A stretch of 37,987 bases of DNA from Actinoplanes siamensis (GTDB lineage: Bacteria; Actinomycetota; Actinomycetes; Mycobacteriales; Micromonosporaceae), in assembly GCF_016862395.1 (NCBI RefSeq), contig NZ_BOMW01000081.1, forward strand, positions 1 through 37,987, given 5' to 3'. The position numbers and the translations under genes were made by a program. Below the pieces are notes generated by a model. It made no database searches and had not been told where the DNA came from. It worked only from the letters and a program-made list of their open reading frames with translations. The stretch's first letter is position 1; each line of letters starts with the position of its first letter. Of this stretch, positions 15,922 through 23,800 are shown in pieces.

Positions 15922-17405
15922 CAGCAACTGTGCAATCGACAGACATCACCCGTCACGACCTCACCATGGAGCCCGACGACCGCCGCGTGGTCGTCAAGCT
16001 CTTCGTGCCCGGCGAGGAGTCGCACGCCACACACAACCGCACGGCGTGCCTGATCGAGCGGGTCCTGCAGCTCGACGACGACGACATCGGCACGCTCCTC
16101 GACGACGTGCTGAACCGCTTCGTCGGGCGGCACCACGACCTGCTCTCGGTCTTCCAGCACCACTACGAGGTGGTGCACCACCGGGTGCCGCCGGAGATCG
16201 AGCTGTCGCCGCAGGCCCGGACGCTGCTCGGGGCGTACTTCAGCCACGAGTTCTCGGTCGAGGCGGCGGCGCTGTGCAACCCGTCCATCGTGCCGCACCC
16301 GGACCAGAACGACCTGGCGCCGGGCGAGCTGCGCGCGGCGCTGAGCCTGCGGCAGATCGGCGAGGGTCACATCTCGTCGATCGGCTTCTGCGGCGTGGTC
16401 CTCGGGCCGGGTCCGGAGATCCGGCTCGAGGATCGCGAGGGCCCGCTCACCATCGGCTCCCGGGTCGGCGCCAAGCACATGAAACACCAGCTGTTCGCGG
16501 CCCTCGGAGACGAGGACATCGACAACGAGTGCTCGGCGTACGTCCTCGGGGCGCTCCCCGACCGCTACGACGACCAGACGTTCGAGGACGTGCTCGGCCA
16601 GCTGCCCCCGGAGATCCTGGCCCGGCCGACCACGCCGATGGCGCAGGACCTGATCCGGCGCATCGTGATGGACGACTACGCGGTCGCCTTCCCGGCCACC
16701 GTGCCGCTGCACCAGCGGGTGCTCTGGCCGGCCACCCCGAGCGAGAGCCGGGGCATGGAGGACGCCCGGTTCGTGCAGGTGACCGACCCGGACGGGCGGC
16801 CGGCGTACCAGGGGACCTACACCGCGTACGACGGCTTCAACATCTCCGGGCGGATCATCTACAGCCGCGACCTGCGGCACTTCGAGGTGACAGCGCTGCA
16901 CGGCCCGGCCGCCAAGAACAAGGGCATGGCGCTGTTCCCGCGCTACGTCAAGGGCCGGAAGATGGCGCTCTGCCGCTCCGACGGCGAGACGCTGGGCCTG
17001 GCCATCCGCGACGACCGGCACCGCTGGCAGCCGGCCGGGCCGCTGCTGATCCCGCACCGCGGCTGGGAACTGATCCAGGTGGGCAACTGCGGCTCGCCGA
17101 TCGAGACCGAGGCCGGGTGGCTGGTCCTCACCCACGGCGTCGGCCCGATGCGGCGGTACGCGATCGGCGCCATGCTGCTCGACCTCGACGACCCGTCGCG
17201 GGTGATCGCGGACCTGCCGCACGGCCTGATCGACCCGGACGAGAGCGAACGCGAGGGATACGTGCCGAACGTGCTCTACTCCTGCGGCGGCCTGGTGCAC
17301 AACGGGCGGTTCTGGCTGCCCTACGCCTCCAGCGACGTGCGGATCAGCTTCGCCAGCATGCCCCTGGACCATCTGCTGCAGCAGATGGTGCCCGTGTCTG
17401 CTTGA
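15918..17405 (+). CDS. GH130 family glycoside phosphorylase
   Basis: A 495-residue GH130 enzyme with a five-bladed propeller fold. Visible family features are the catalytic-site motif SRGMEDARF (Asp282 is the expected proton donor; characterised members read GxEDPR), NKGMALFPRY, the phosphate-side region NCGSPIETEAGWLVLTHGVG, and PNVLYSCGGLVHNGRFWLPY near the end. GH130 enzymes phosphorolyse beta-mannosides to mannose-1-phosphate, or in some groups hydrolyse them. The ~180 residues before the core are longer than in the compact mannosyl-glucose phosphorylases and resemble the long beta-1,2-oligomannan-type members. The specificity is inferred only. It is cytoplasmic, starts at GTG 15918 overlapping the upstream stop, and ends the operon. 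Confidence 0.85.
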   Translation: MTATVQSTDITRHDLTMEPDDRRVVVKLFVPGEESHATHNRTACLIERVLQLDDDDIGTLLDDVLNRFVGRHHDLLSVFQHHYEVVHHRVPPEIELSPQARTLLGAYFSHEFSVEAAALCNPSIVPHPDQNDLAPGELRAALSLRQIGEGHISSIGFCGVVLGPGPEIRLEDREGPLTIGSRVGAKHMKHQLFAALGDEDIDNECSAYVLGALPDRYDDQTFEDVLGQLPPEILARPTTPMAQDLIRRIVMDDYAVAFPATVPLHQRVLWPATPSESRGMEDARFVQVTDPDGRPAYQGTYTAYDGFNISGRIIYSRDLRHFEVTALHGPAAKNKGMALFPRYVKGRKMALCRSDGETLGLAIRDDRHRWQPAGPLLIPHRGWELIQVGNCGSPIETEAGWLVLTHGVGPMRRYAIGAMLLDLDDPSRVIADLPHGLIDPDESEREGYVPNVLYSCGGLVHNGRFWLPYASSDVRISFASMPLDHLLQQMVPVSA

Positions 17406-17498
17406 CCGCCTCGCTTCGCCCGGCGGCATGTCGCCCCGGGGGGTCGATGACGAAATGCGCTTCTGGTCGCGGTGGGGGCTGGCGGGGGGCCCGTGGGG

Positions 17499-18320
17499 TT
17501 ACACGCTGCCGGCTACCACCCAGATGGTGAGGACGGCCAGGAAGTCGCCTCGGGCGCCGGCGGCCTCGACGTGGGCCAGCCACTCGTCGCGCAGGCCCGG
17601 CGGGGTCCGCCAGGCGTCCTCGGGGACCCTGGGGTTGACCATCGGGAGGACCACGGCGGCCGAGTCGGGGCTGCCGAACAGCATGGTGACCGGGGTCGCG
17701 GTCAGGCCGGTGACGCCGGCCGCGACCAGCCGGCGGCGCAGGGTCCGGCCCATGTCCCGGTACGGCGGTGTGAAGTGCCGGTTCACGTACCCCAGCACGG
17801 TGTCCTGCAAGGCCCGCGGCACCCCGTCGAACGCCAGCGAGTCCCAGTCGGTGTCGATCAGGCAGATCCGCCCGCCCGGCCGGGTCACCCGGCGCATCTC
17901 GGCGATCGCCCGGTCCGGGTCGTCCACATGCTGCAGGACCCGCTCGCACCACACCCCGTCGACACAGTCGCCGGGGAGGCCGAGCGCGCAGACGTCGCCG
18001 GTGACGTACTCCACATTGCTGTTGTCGTGCCGGCTCACCGCGGCCGCCGTGATCGCCGCCGAGTGGTCCAGCGCGATCACCTCACCCCGCGGCCCCACCT
18101 CGGCGGCCAGCCGGCGGGCCACCTCGCCGCTGCCGGAACCCGCGTCCAGCAGTCGGGCGCCGAGCGCCGGGCGCAGCGCGTCGAACCCGGTCCGGCGGAC
18201 CCGGCGGATCTCCGGGTGCCGGCCCATCTCGGTGAGCGCGGCGAGCACCATCTCCGACATCTGAGCGGTCAGTCCGTCGATGTCGGAGAACGGCGTACGT
18301 TCCTTCTGCGGGGGTGCCAT
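17499..18320 (-). CDS. Class I SAM-dependent methyltransferase
   Basis: A 273-residue methyltransferase of the UbiE/Methyltransf_11 type. Motif I is LLDAGSGSGEVARRLA, followed by GEVIALDHS (motif post I), YVTGDVCALGLP, and WCERVLQHVDDPDRAIAEM with RVTRPGGRICLIDTDWDSLA (motifs II-III). It binds S-adenosylmethionine in the cytoplasm; the methyl acceptor is unknown. Similar proteins act on small natural products and quinones. The start is ATG 18320. The gene is convergent with the GH130 operon and divergent from the repeat membrane protein, so it is probably transcribed alone. Confidence 0.85.
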   Translation of the reverse strand: MAPPQKERTPFSDIDGLTAQMSEMVLAALTEMGRHPEIRRVRRTGFDALRPALGARLLDAGSGSGEVARRLAAEVGPRGEVIALDHSAAITAAAVSRHDNSNVEYVTGDVCALGLPGDCVDGVWCERVLQHVDDPDRAIAEMRRVTRPGGRICLIDTDWDSLAFDGVPRALQDTVLGYVNRHFTPPYRDMGRTLRRRLVAAGVTGLTATPVTMLFGSPDSAAVVLPMVNPRVPEDAWRTPPGLRDEWLAHVEAAGARGDFLAVLTIWVVAGSV

Positions 18321-18446
18321 GCCGCGATTGTTCTCCTGGCGCACACCGATCCGCCGGTCCCCGTCATCCATCCGACAGGGGGCTCCACCTGCTTTTCTTT
18401 TGATCCGTTCCAGTACCGTGGGGCGCCTGTGGACGAGGAGCAGACG

Positions 18447-19151
18447 ATGACCGCACACCGGACGGCCACCGGGACGCCGGCCTGGATCACCTGGCCGATC
18501 CGGATGGTCGCCCTGATCGTGGTCTTCCCCTTCCGCCTGCTCTGGGAGCTGGGCGTGCTGGTCAACCGGTTCGTCCTGGTCCCGGTCGGCCGGGCGCTGG
18601 GCTGGCTGTTGCGGACCTTCCTGCTGGCCCCGCTGCTCTGGCTGCTGCGGCAGGTCCTGCAGTGGGTGCTGCTGCCGGTCTGGCACGCGCTGCGCTGGGT
18701 GGTGGCCGCGCTGGTCGCCGGGATCGCCTGGGTGCTGCGGATGCTGGTGCGCTTCCTGCTGCGGCCGGTCGCGCGGGCGGTGGCGTGGGTGCTCACCCCG
18801 GTGCTGCGGGTGATCTACAACTGGGTGCTGGCGCCGCTCGGGCACGCCGTCGCGTGGCTGCTGCTGGCGCTCCACCGCCGGGTGCTGGCGCCGCTCGGGC
18901 AGGCGGTCGTCCGGGCGCTGCGCGCCTCGTACCGCTGGATCCTGGTCCCGATCGCCTCGGCGATCGTCTGGGCCTCCCGGGTGATCTACCGTTGTCTGCT
19001 GCGGCCGATCGGCCTGGCCATCCGTTTCCTCTGGCGGTACACGTTCGGCCTGTTGTTCCGCGGGATCGCCGCGACCGGCCGCCGGGTGCGCGACGAGATC
19101 CTGCGACCGGCCGGGGATGTGGTGCGCGCCGCACTGGGACTGCGCCGCTGA
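18447..19151 (+). CDS. Membrane protein made of 19-residue hydrophobic repeats
   Basis: I do not recognise the family. The 234-residue protein is almost wholly hydrophobic and rich in Trp, Leu, Val and Arg, with no soluble domain. Residues ~125-200 are a run of four 19-residue units of the pattern (R/N)-x-(V/I/L)-L-x-P-(L/I)-x-x-A-(V/I), with prolines at exactly 130, 149, 168 and 187. Looser copies precede them, with prolines at 46, 62, 77 and 107. Arginines recur at the unit borders, so each unit may be a short amphipathic or re-entrant helix. ATG 18447 follows GAGGAG at a good distance. At DNA level one 20-bp stretch recurs 57 bp apart, showing repeat expansion. The gene stands alone between two divergent/same-strand neighbours. 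Confidence 0.75.
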   Translation: MTAHRTATGTPAWITWPIRMVALIVVFPFRLLWELGVLVNRFVLVPVGRALGWLLRTFLLAPLLWLLRQVLQWVLLPVWHALRWVVAALVAGIAWVLRMLVRFLLRPVARAVAWVLTPVLRVIYNWVLAPLGHAVAWLLLALHRRVLAPLGQAVVRALRASYRWILVPIASAIVWASRVIYRCLLRPIGLAIRFLWRYTFGLLFRGIAATGRRVRDEILRPAGDVVRAALGLRR

Positions 19152-19248
19152 TACCACATTTCGTGACGGGGCGTCATGCGGCCGTTATCACAAGTAACTG
19201 GCCGATGGGCCCGTAACGGTGCGGCAATCGATGTGAAAAACTTCCGGC

Positions 19249-20271
19249 ATGATCGAGCAGGTGCGGTTCGGGTTGGTGGGGTACGGCAGCGGCGGGCGGA
19301 TCTTCCACGCCCCGCTGATCGCCTCCGCCCCGAACATCGAGTTCGCCGGTGTCGTCACCACCTCCGAGGAGCGCCGCAAGCAGATCGCCGAGCAGCTCCC
19401 GGGCGTCACGGCGTATGACTCCATCGCCGCGCTGGCCGCCGACGGGGTGCGCGCGGTGGCCATCTCCACGCCCGCCTCGACGCACGCCGACCTGGCCCGC
19501 GAGGCCGTCCGGCTGGGTCTGGCCGTGGTCGTCGACAAGCCGTTCGCGCTGGACGCGCCGACCGCCCGCGAGCTGGTCAAGACCGCTGAGGCGGCCGACG
19601 TCCCGCTGACCGTCTACCAGAACCGTCGGTGGGACTCGGACTTCCTGACGATCCGCAAGCTGATCGAAAAGGGTTCGCTCGGCACGATCCGCCGCTTCGA
19701 GTCCCGTATGGAGCGCTGGGCGCCGGACCGTCTGCCTCCGGCGGCCGGCGGCGGCACCCTGCTCGACTTCGGCTCGCACCTGGTCGACCAGGCCCTGCAG
19801 CTGCACGGCCCGGCCCAGCGGGTGTACGCCGAGATGCGCGGCGACTCCGAGCTGGACGACGACTTCTTCCTGGCCCTCCACCACCTCAGCGGGGTCGAGT
19901 CGCACCTGTGGGGCAGCTGGCGCCAGGCCGGCCCCGGCCCGCGCTTCCGGGTCACCGGCACCGCCGGCACGTTCATCTCCGCCGAGTTGGACTGCCAGGA
20001 GGAGCAGCTCAAGGCCGGCAAGACCCCGGCCAAGCTGGGCGACCGCTGGGGCGTCGAGCACGAGCACCGCTGGGGCCACCTGTGGCGGGGCGCCACCGGC
20101 GCGCCGGTGGAGAGCTGCCGCGGCCGCTGGGACTCGTTCTACCCCGCCTTCGCCGACGCGGTCCTGGGCAACGGCCCGCTGCCGGTCGACCCGTGGGACA
20201 CGGTCCGCGCCATGGAGGTCCTGGACGCGGCCCGGGTCAGCGCCAGCACCGGCCGGTCCATCACCCTCTGA
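19249..20271 (+). CDS. Gfo/Idh/MocA family oxidoreductase
   Basis: A 340-residue NAD(P)-dependent dehydrogenase of the Gfo/Idh/MocA family. The N-terminal Rossmann fold starts FGLVGYGSGGRIFHAPLIAS (residues ~7-26). The catalytic lysine of the family's (E)KP motif is Lys97 in VVDKPFAL. The C-terminal domain has GGGTLLDFGSHLVDQALQL, which carries the conserved Asp/His used in sugar or inositol oxidation. These enzymes oxidise or reduce sugars, inositols or related polyols; the substrate is not readable here. ATG 19249 has no clear ribosome-binding site; GTG 19261 is an alternative. The gene lies just upstream of, but convergent with, the alpha-1,3-glucan locus. Confidence 0.85.
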   Translation: MIEQVRFGLVGYGSGGRIFHAPLIASAPNIEFAGVVTTSEERRKQIAEQLPGVTAYDSIAALAADGVRAVAISTPASTHADLAREAVRLGLAVVVDKPFALDAPTARELVKTAEAADVPLTVYQNRRWDSDFLTIRKLIEKGSLGTIRRFESRMERWAPDRLPPAAGGGTLLDFGSHLVDQALQLHGPAQRVYAEMRGDSELDDDFFLALHHLSGVESHLWGSWRQAGPGPRFRVTGTAGTFISAELDCQEEQLKAGKTPAKLGDRWGVEHEHRWGHLWRGATGAPVESCRGRWDSFYPAFADAVLGNGPLPVDPWDTVRAMEVLDAARVSASTGRSITL

Positions 20272-20278
20272 ATCAAAA

Positions 20279-20295
20279 CTGGGGGTACGCCCCAG
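20279..20295 (+). terminator. Short terminator hairpin after the oxidoreductase
   Basis: CTGGGG (20279-20284) and CCCCAG (20290-20295) form a 6-bp stem with a 5-nt loop, 7 nt past the stop codon. The stem is short and without T run, so moderate support. Confidence 0.4.
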
Positions 20296-20438
20296 GCGCC
20301 GCCCCCACCTGACTCACGCCCGACTCGGACACCGGCCCGTGGCCGCCCGGCGCACCCGCGCTCGGCCGCGGGCCCACATGCCGCCCATCGAGTCGGCGTT
20401 ACCCGGTACCCCGCACGTGAGGCCGCATCCCAGCCGGC

Positions 20439-20517
20439 GCGCCGCACGCTCCCGGCCGGTCCACGGCAGAACGCACCCCACCCGGGCCGCCACGCGCCGC
20501 ACGCTCCCGGCCGGTCC
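20439..20517. repeat. Two exact copies of a 24-bp direct repeat
   Basis: The sequence at 20439-20462 (ending CGCACGCTCCCGGCCGGTCC) recurs unchanged at 20494-20517, an offset of 55 bp. Both lie in non-coding DNA. Confidence 0.8.
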
Positions 20518-20671
20518 TCGGGGGTGCTCCTGGGCTTCGAGACACCCCCGAACGCGAACCGGGCGCCCGCGGCGCGCTGCGGTCTGGTGTGGCGGCGGCG
20601 GAGCGCCATGAACAGCGCAAGCCGCGACGCGCGCCGCCGTCCGAGTCACACAGTCACGTTTGCGCTGTACG

Positions 20672-20713
20672 CAGTCGGCAGTCGGCAGTCGGCAGTCGGC
20701 AGTCGGCAGTCGG
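20672..20713. repeat. Six tandem copies of the heptamer CAGTCGG
   Basis: Six perfect head-to-tail copies of CAGTCGG fill 42 nt, directly beside the outer terminator hairpin. A unit of seven bases outside any gene looks like a simple-sequence tract prone to slippage. No role is evident. Confidence 0.95.
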
Positions 20714-20719
20714 AAAAGT

Positions 20720-20749
20720 GTGCCCGCGTCCGGTTGTGGACGCGGGCAC
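20720..20749 (-). terminator. Outer terminator hairpin of the glucan locus
   Basis: GTGCCCGCGTCC (20720-20731) and its perfect complement (20738-20749) form a 12-bp stem with a 6-nt loop. On the minus strand it is followed by ACTTTTCC, a short T-rich tail. It is the second of two stems downstream of the first GH87 gene. Confidence 0.75.
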
Positions 20750-20762
20750 GGGTTCGCCGGTG

Positions 20763-20792
20763 GGCCGCCGCCGGCGGAGGCCGGCGGCGGCC
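20763..20792 (-). terminator. Inner terminator hairpin of the glucan locus
   Basis: GGCCGCCGCCGG (20763-20774) and its perfect complement (20781-20792) form a 12-bp stem with a 6-nt loop, 37 nt past the GH87 stop codon. There is no T run. Together with the next stem it forms a double stop. Confidence 0.75.
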
Positions 20793-20829
20793 GGAAGTCG
20801 GCCCGGCGACGGCCTGCCCCCGACGGAGG

Positions 20830-23800
20830 TCAGTTGCGGATGATGGTGAAGGTGCTGGTCGGGTTCTCGATGTCGCGGTAGTTGTTGGCGAGGGTGAGGT
20901 TGGTGAAGGTGGCCGACCCGACCGCCGGCCCCTGCCCGGCCTCCGGCAGCGGGTTGGCCCAGATGCCGTAACCGGACTTGGCGTCGTAGGCGTCACCACT
21001 GCGCTGCGCGCCCGTGATGGTGACGTTGGTGAAGACCGAGTCCTTGATCGGGTTCACCGGCTGGCCGCCGATGTACTGGGTCTGGAACATGATGCCGGAG
21101 TAGGTGGGGTCGACGATGTCGACGTTGCTCACCCGGATGCCCTGGAAGACCTTCGACGCGCTGAACATCCAGATCGCCGGGAAGACCTGCGCGCCCCAGA
21201 AGTGGCCGCCGGCCCGGACGATCGAGATGTTGTCGAACACGGTGGGCGGGTTGGCGCCGAAGCCGTTCATCGGGTACCCGAAGTCCAGCGAGCTGATCGT
21301 GATGCCGGAGTAGACGAGGGTGTCCGCGATGTAGATGTTCTTGAACGTGTTGGCGTACCCGCCGTAGACCGCGATGCCGGCGGCCCGCCAGGTCAGCGTC
21401 GTCGTCAGGTTCGAGTAGGTGTTGTCGATCTCGTCCGACCCGCCCGCGTCGATCGCCGAGAACAGCGCGAACGAGTCGTCCCCGGTGGCCCGGGCGTCGT
21501 TGTTGTCGACCAGGTTGCCGGTGCTGCCGTTGGTCATGTTCACGCCATCGGCGAAGGTGTTCCGGATGCGCGAGTTCTTGATCACCATGTTGTCGGTGTT
21601 CGCGCCCCAGTAGAGGCAGACGACGTGCTCGGCCCAGATGTTGTCGATGGTGATGCCGGAGACGTTCGCGAAGTCGAACACCTTGCCCGGCCCGTCGATC
21701 CGGATCGTGTAGTTGCCCCAGAACGAGAAGTTGGCGAACGTGGAGCCGTTGGCCGTGGCGTCGGCGCGGAAGCCGGCGTCCGTCTCGGTCTGGGTCTGCG
21801 GGGTGTGGAAGCGGGTGAACCAGGGACCGGCGCCGACGACGCGCACGGCCTTGCCGTACACCTGGAACTTGTTCGAGGTCTGGTAGTCACCGGCCGGCAG
21901 GTAGACGCCGATCTTGGTGTTGTCCTGGCGGGCCACGTCCAGGGCGTTCTGCACCGACTGCTGGTCGAATCCGGTGGGGACGACGTACCTGGAGGCGTCC
22001 GGGTTGCCCAGCGCGGTCACCTGTTCCAGGTTGATGAAGTCGATCGCGATGGCGCCGCTGTTCACCGCGTCCTTCTGCAGCTTGATCGTGCTGCCGGCCG
22101 GGAACGAGCCGCTCAGCAGGATGTTCGCCTCGTCGTAGATGTGCCGCGGGCCGGTGCCGGAGTTCTGCGGCGCGGTCTCGTTGCCGTAGAGCCAGGCGTA
22201 CCTGGAGGTGAGCGGCAGGGTCTTGTTCAGCGACCCGTTGACGTACACGTTTATCGAGCTGGTCGTGCCGTCCGGAATGGAGAACCGCGCGACGACCGTG
22301 TTGGTCGGGTTGCGGGTGGTCCACTGGACGTACGCGCCGGTCTGGTTGAGCGTGACGGCCTTGCGCCCGGACGCCTCGCCGGCCAGGTCACCGACCGTGC
22401 GGTTGGGCCCGACGACCGCCGCGCCGCCGCCTGTCGTTCCGTCCTCGGCCTCGTACATGTCGTACGGCATGTTCGCGCCGCGGCCCACGAAGAACGGCTT
22501 CTCACTGGTGTTGTTGGCCTGCTTGACCGGCAGCTCGTTGCTGTCGACGGCGACCACCGTGCGGACCGTGTACTTGCCGTTCACCGCGGTCCAGGTGCCC
22601 AGGCCGATCGGCGGCGAGGAGGCGCCGGCGGCCAGCGTGCCGGTGTACGACCCGGTGAACGTCCGGACCGTGGCCGAGCCGTTCAGCACGGTGACCGTGA
22701 CGGTGTGCGCCCCGCTGCCGGTGGCCGCGGTGCCCTGGTTCTTCAAAGTCGCCGAGAAGCTGACCGTCTGGCCGGCCGACGGGTTGCCGGGCGACCAGGA
22801 GACCGCCGAGGCGACCAGATCGGAGCTGCTGACCGGCGCGACGACCAGGTTGGTGGGGTTGGTGTAGGAGTTGTTCGCGTCGTTGGTCTCGATGACCGTG
22901 TCCGCCTCGTCGACCTTGGCCGAGAGCGCATAGGTTCCGGCGTCCCGGGCGCCGATCGAGGCGGTGACGGTCGTGCTGGCCCCGGCGGCGAGGGCGCCTA
23001 CCGTGGCGGTGCCGGCCTTCGCCGTACCCAGGTAGAAGTTGATCGAAGAGGCCGGCGAGGCGGCCGTGCCCGCGTTGCGCACCGTGCCGGACAGCGTGAT
23101 CGCGTCGGTCTCCACCGGGGACGCCGGGGAGAAGGACAGACCGGTGACGGTGAGGTCCGGGTTCGGCGCGGCCGTGCCGATCACCTGCAGCTCCGCGACC
23201 TGGCCGCTGGGCGCTGCGGTGTTCGCGGTGAAGGACAGGCGGACGTCCGCCGTGGTCGCCGAGACCGGGATGGTCACGGTGTTCTGCGTGGCGGGATTGA
23301 AGGTGTACGTCGCGGAGCCCACGATCGTGGTGTACGCCGACGCGGACTGCTCCCGGCCGAGCACCGCGAACGTCTGCTGCCGGGTGCCCCAGTCGGAGCC
23401 GGGGTTCAGCTTCACCACCACGGACGAGACTGACGCGTTGGCGCCCAGCTTGACCGTCAGGTTCGCCGGGTAGGCGCCGCCCTCCCAGTAGGTGGCGGTG
23501 TCGTTGTCGTTCGCGTTGGCGGCCACGAACGTGAACACCGTCGACGACGCCTCGATCGGCTTGCCGACCGCGAGGTTCGTGCCGGTCCCCGGGTTGCCGG
23601 TCCGGGTCACCGTGTTGCTGGCCGCCGACTCGTTGCCCGCCGCGTCCCGCGCCTTGACGTAGTAGGAGACGGTCGCGGTGTCCGGCTGGCTGTCGGTGTA
23701 CGTGGTCCCGGTGACGGTGGTCTTCAGGGTCCCGTTGACGTACACGTGGTAGCCGGTCACGGCCACGTTGTCGGTCGACGCGCCCCAGCTCAGCCGGATC

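Larger units (their letters stand above)
20272..20829. other. Gene-poor, repeat-rich stretch between convergent genes
   Basis: About 560 nt with no supported gene. It holds the hairpin after the oxidoreductase, two exact copies of a 24-bp repeat (20439-20462, 20494-20517), a heptamer array (20672-20713) and two perfect 12-bp hairpins (20720-20749, 20763-20792). Open frames exist in every register because of the GC content, but none shows a known motif. Confidence 0.6.

Noticed and set aside
17406..17498. Terminator between the convergent GH130 and methyltransferase genes
   Set aside because: Only short, imperfect GC stems could be drawn here, so none is listed although termination must occur near this spot.
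20314..20649. Possible small genes in the gap after the Gfo/Idh oxidoreductase
   Set aside because: Arg/Ala/Pro-rich translations in several frames over the 24-bp repeats; no start signal and no family resemblance.
20672..20713. Heptamer array considered as a CRISPR fragment
   Set aside because: Units are 7 bp, directly adjacent, with no spacers and no cas genes.
20524..23433. Open frame of 969 codons on the plus strand
   Set aside because: Antisense to the GH87 gene; composition is Val/Gly/Arg/Asp-rich without any domain.
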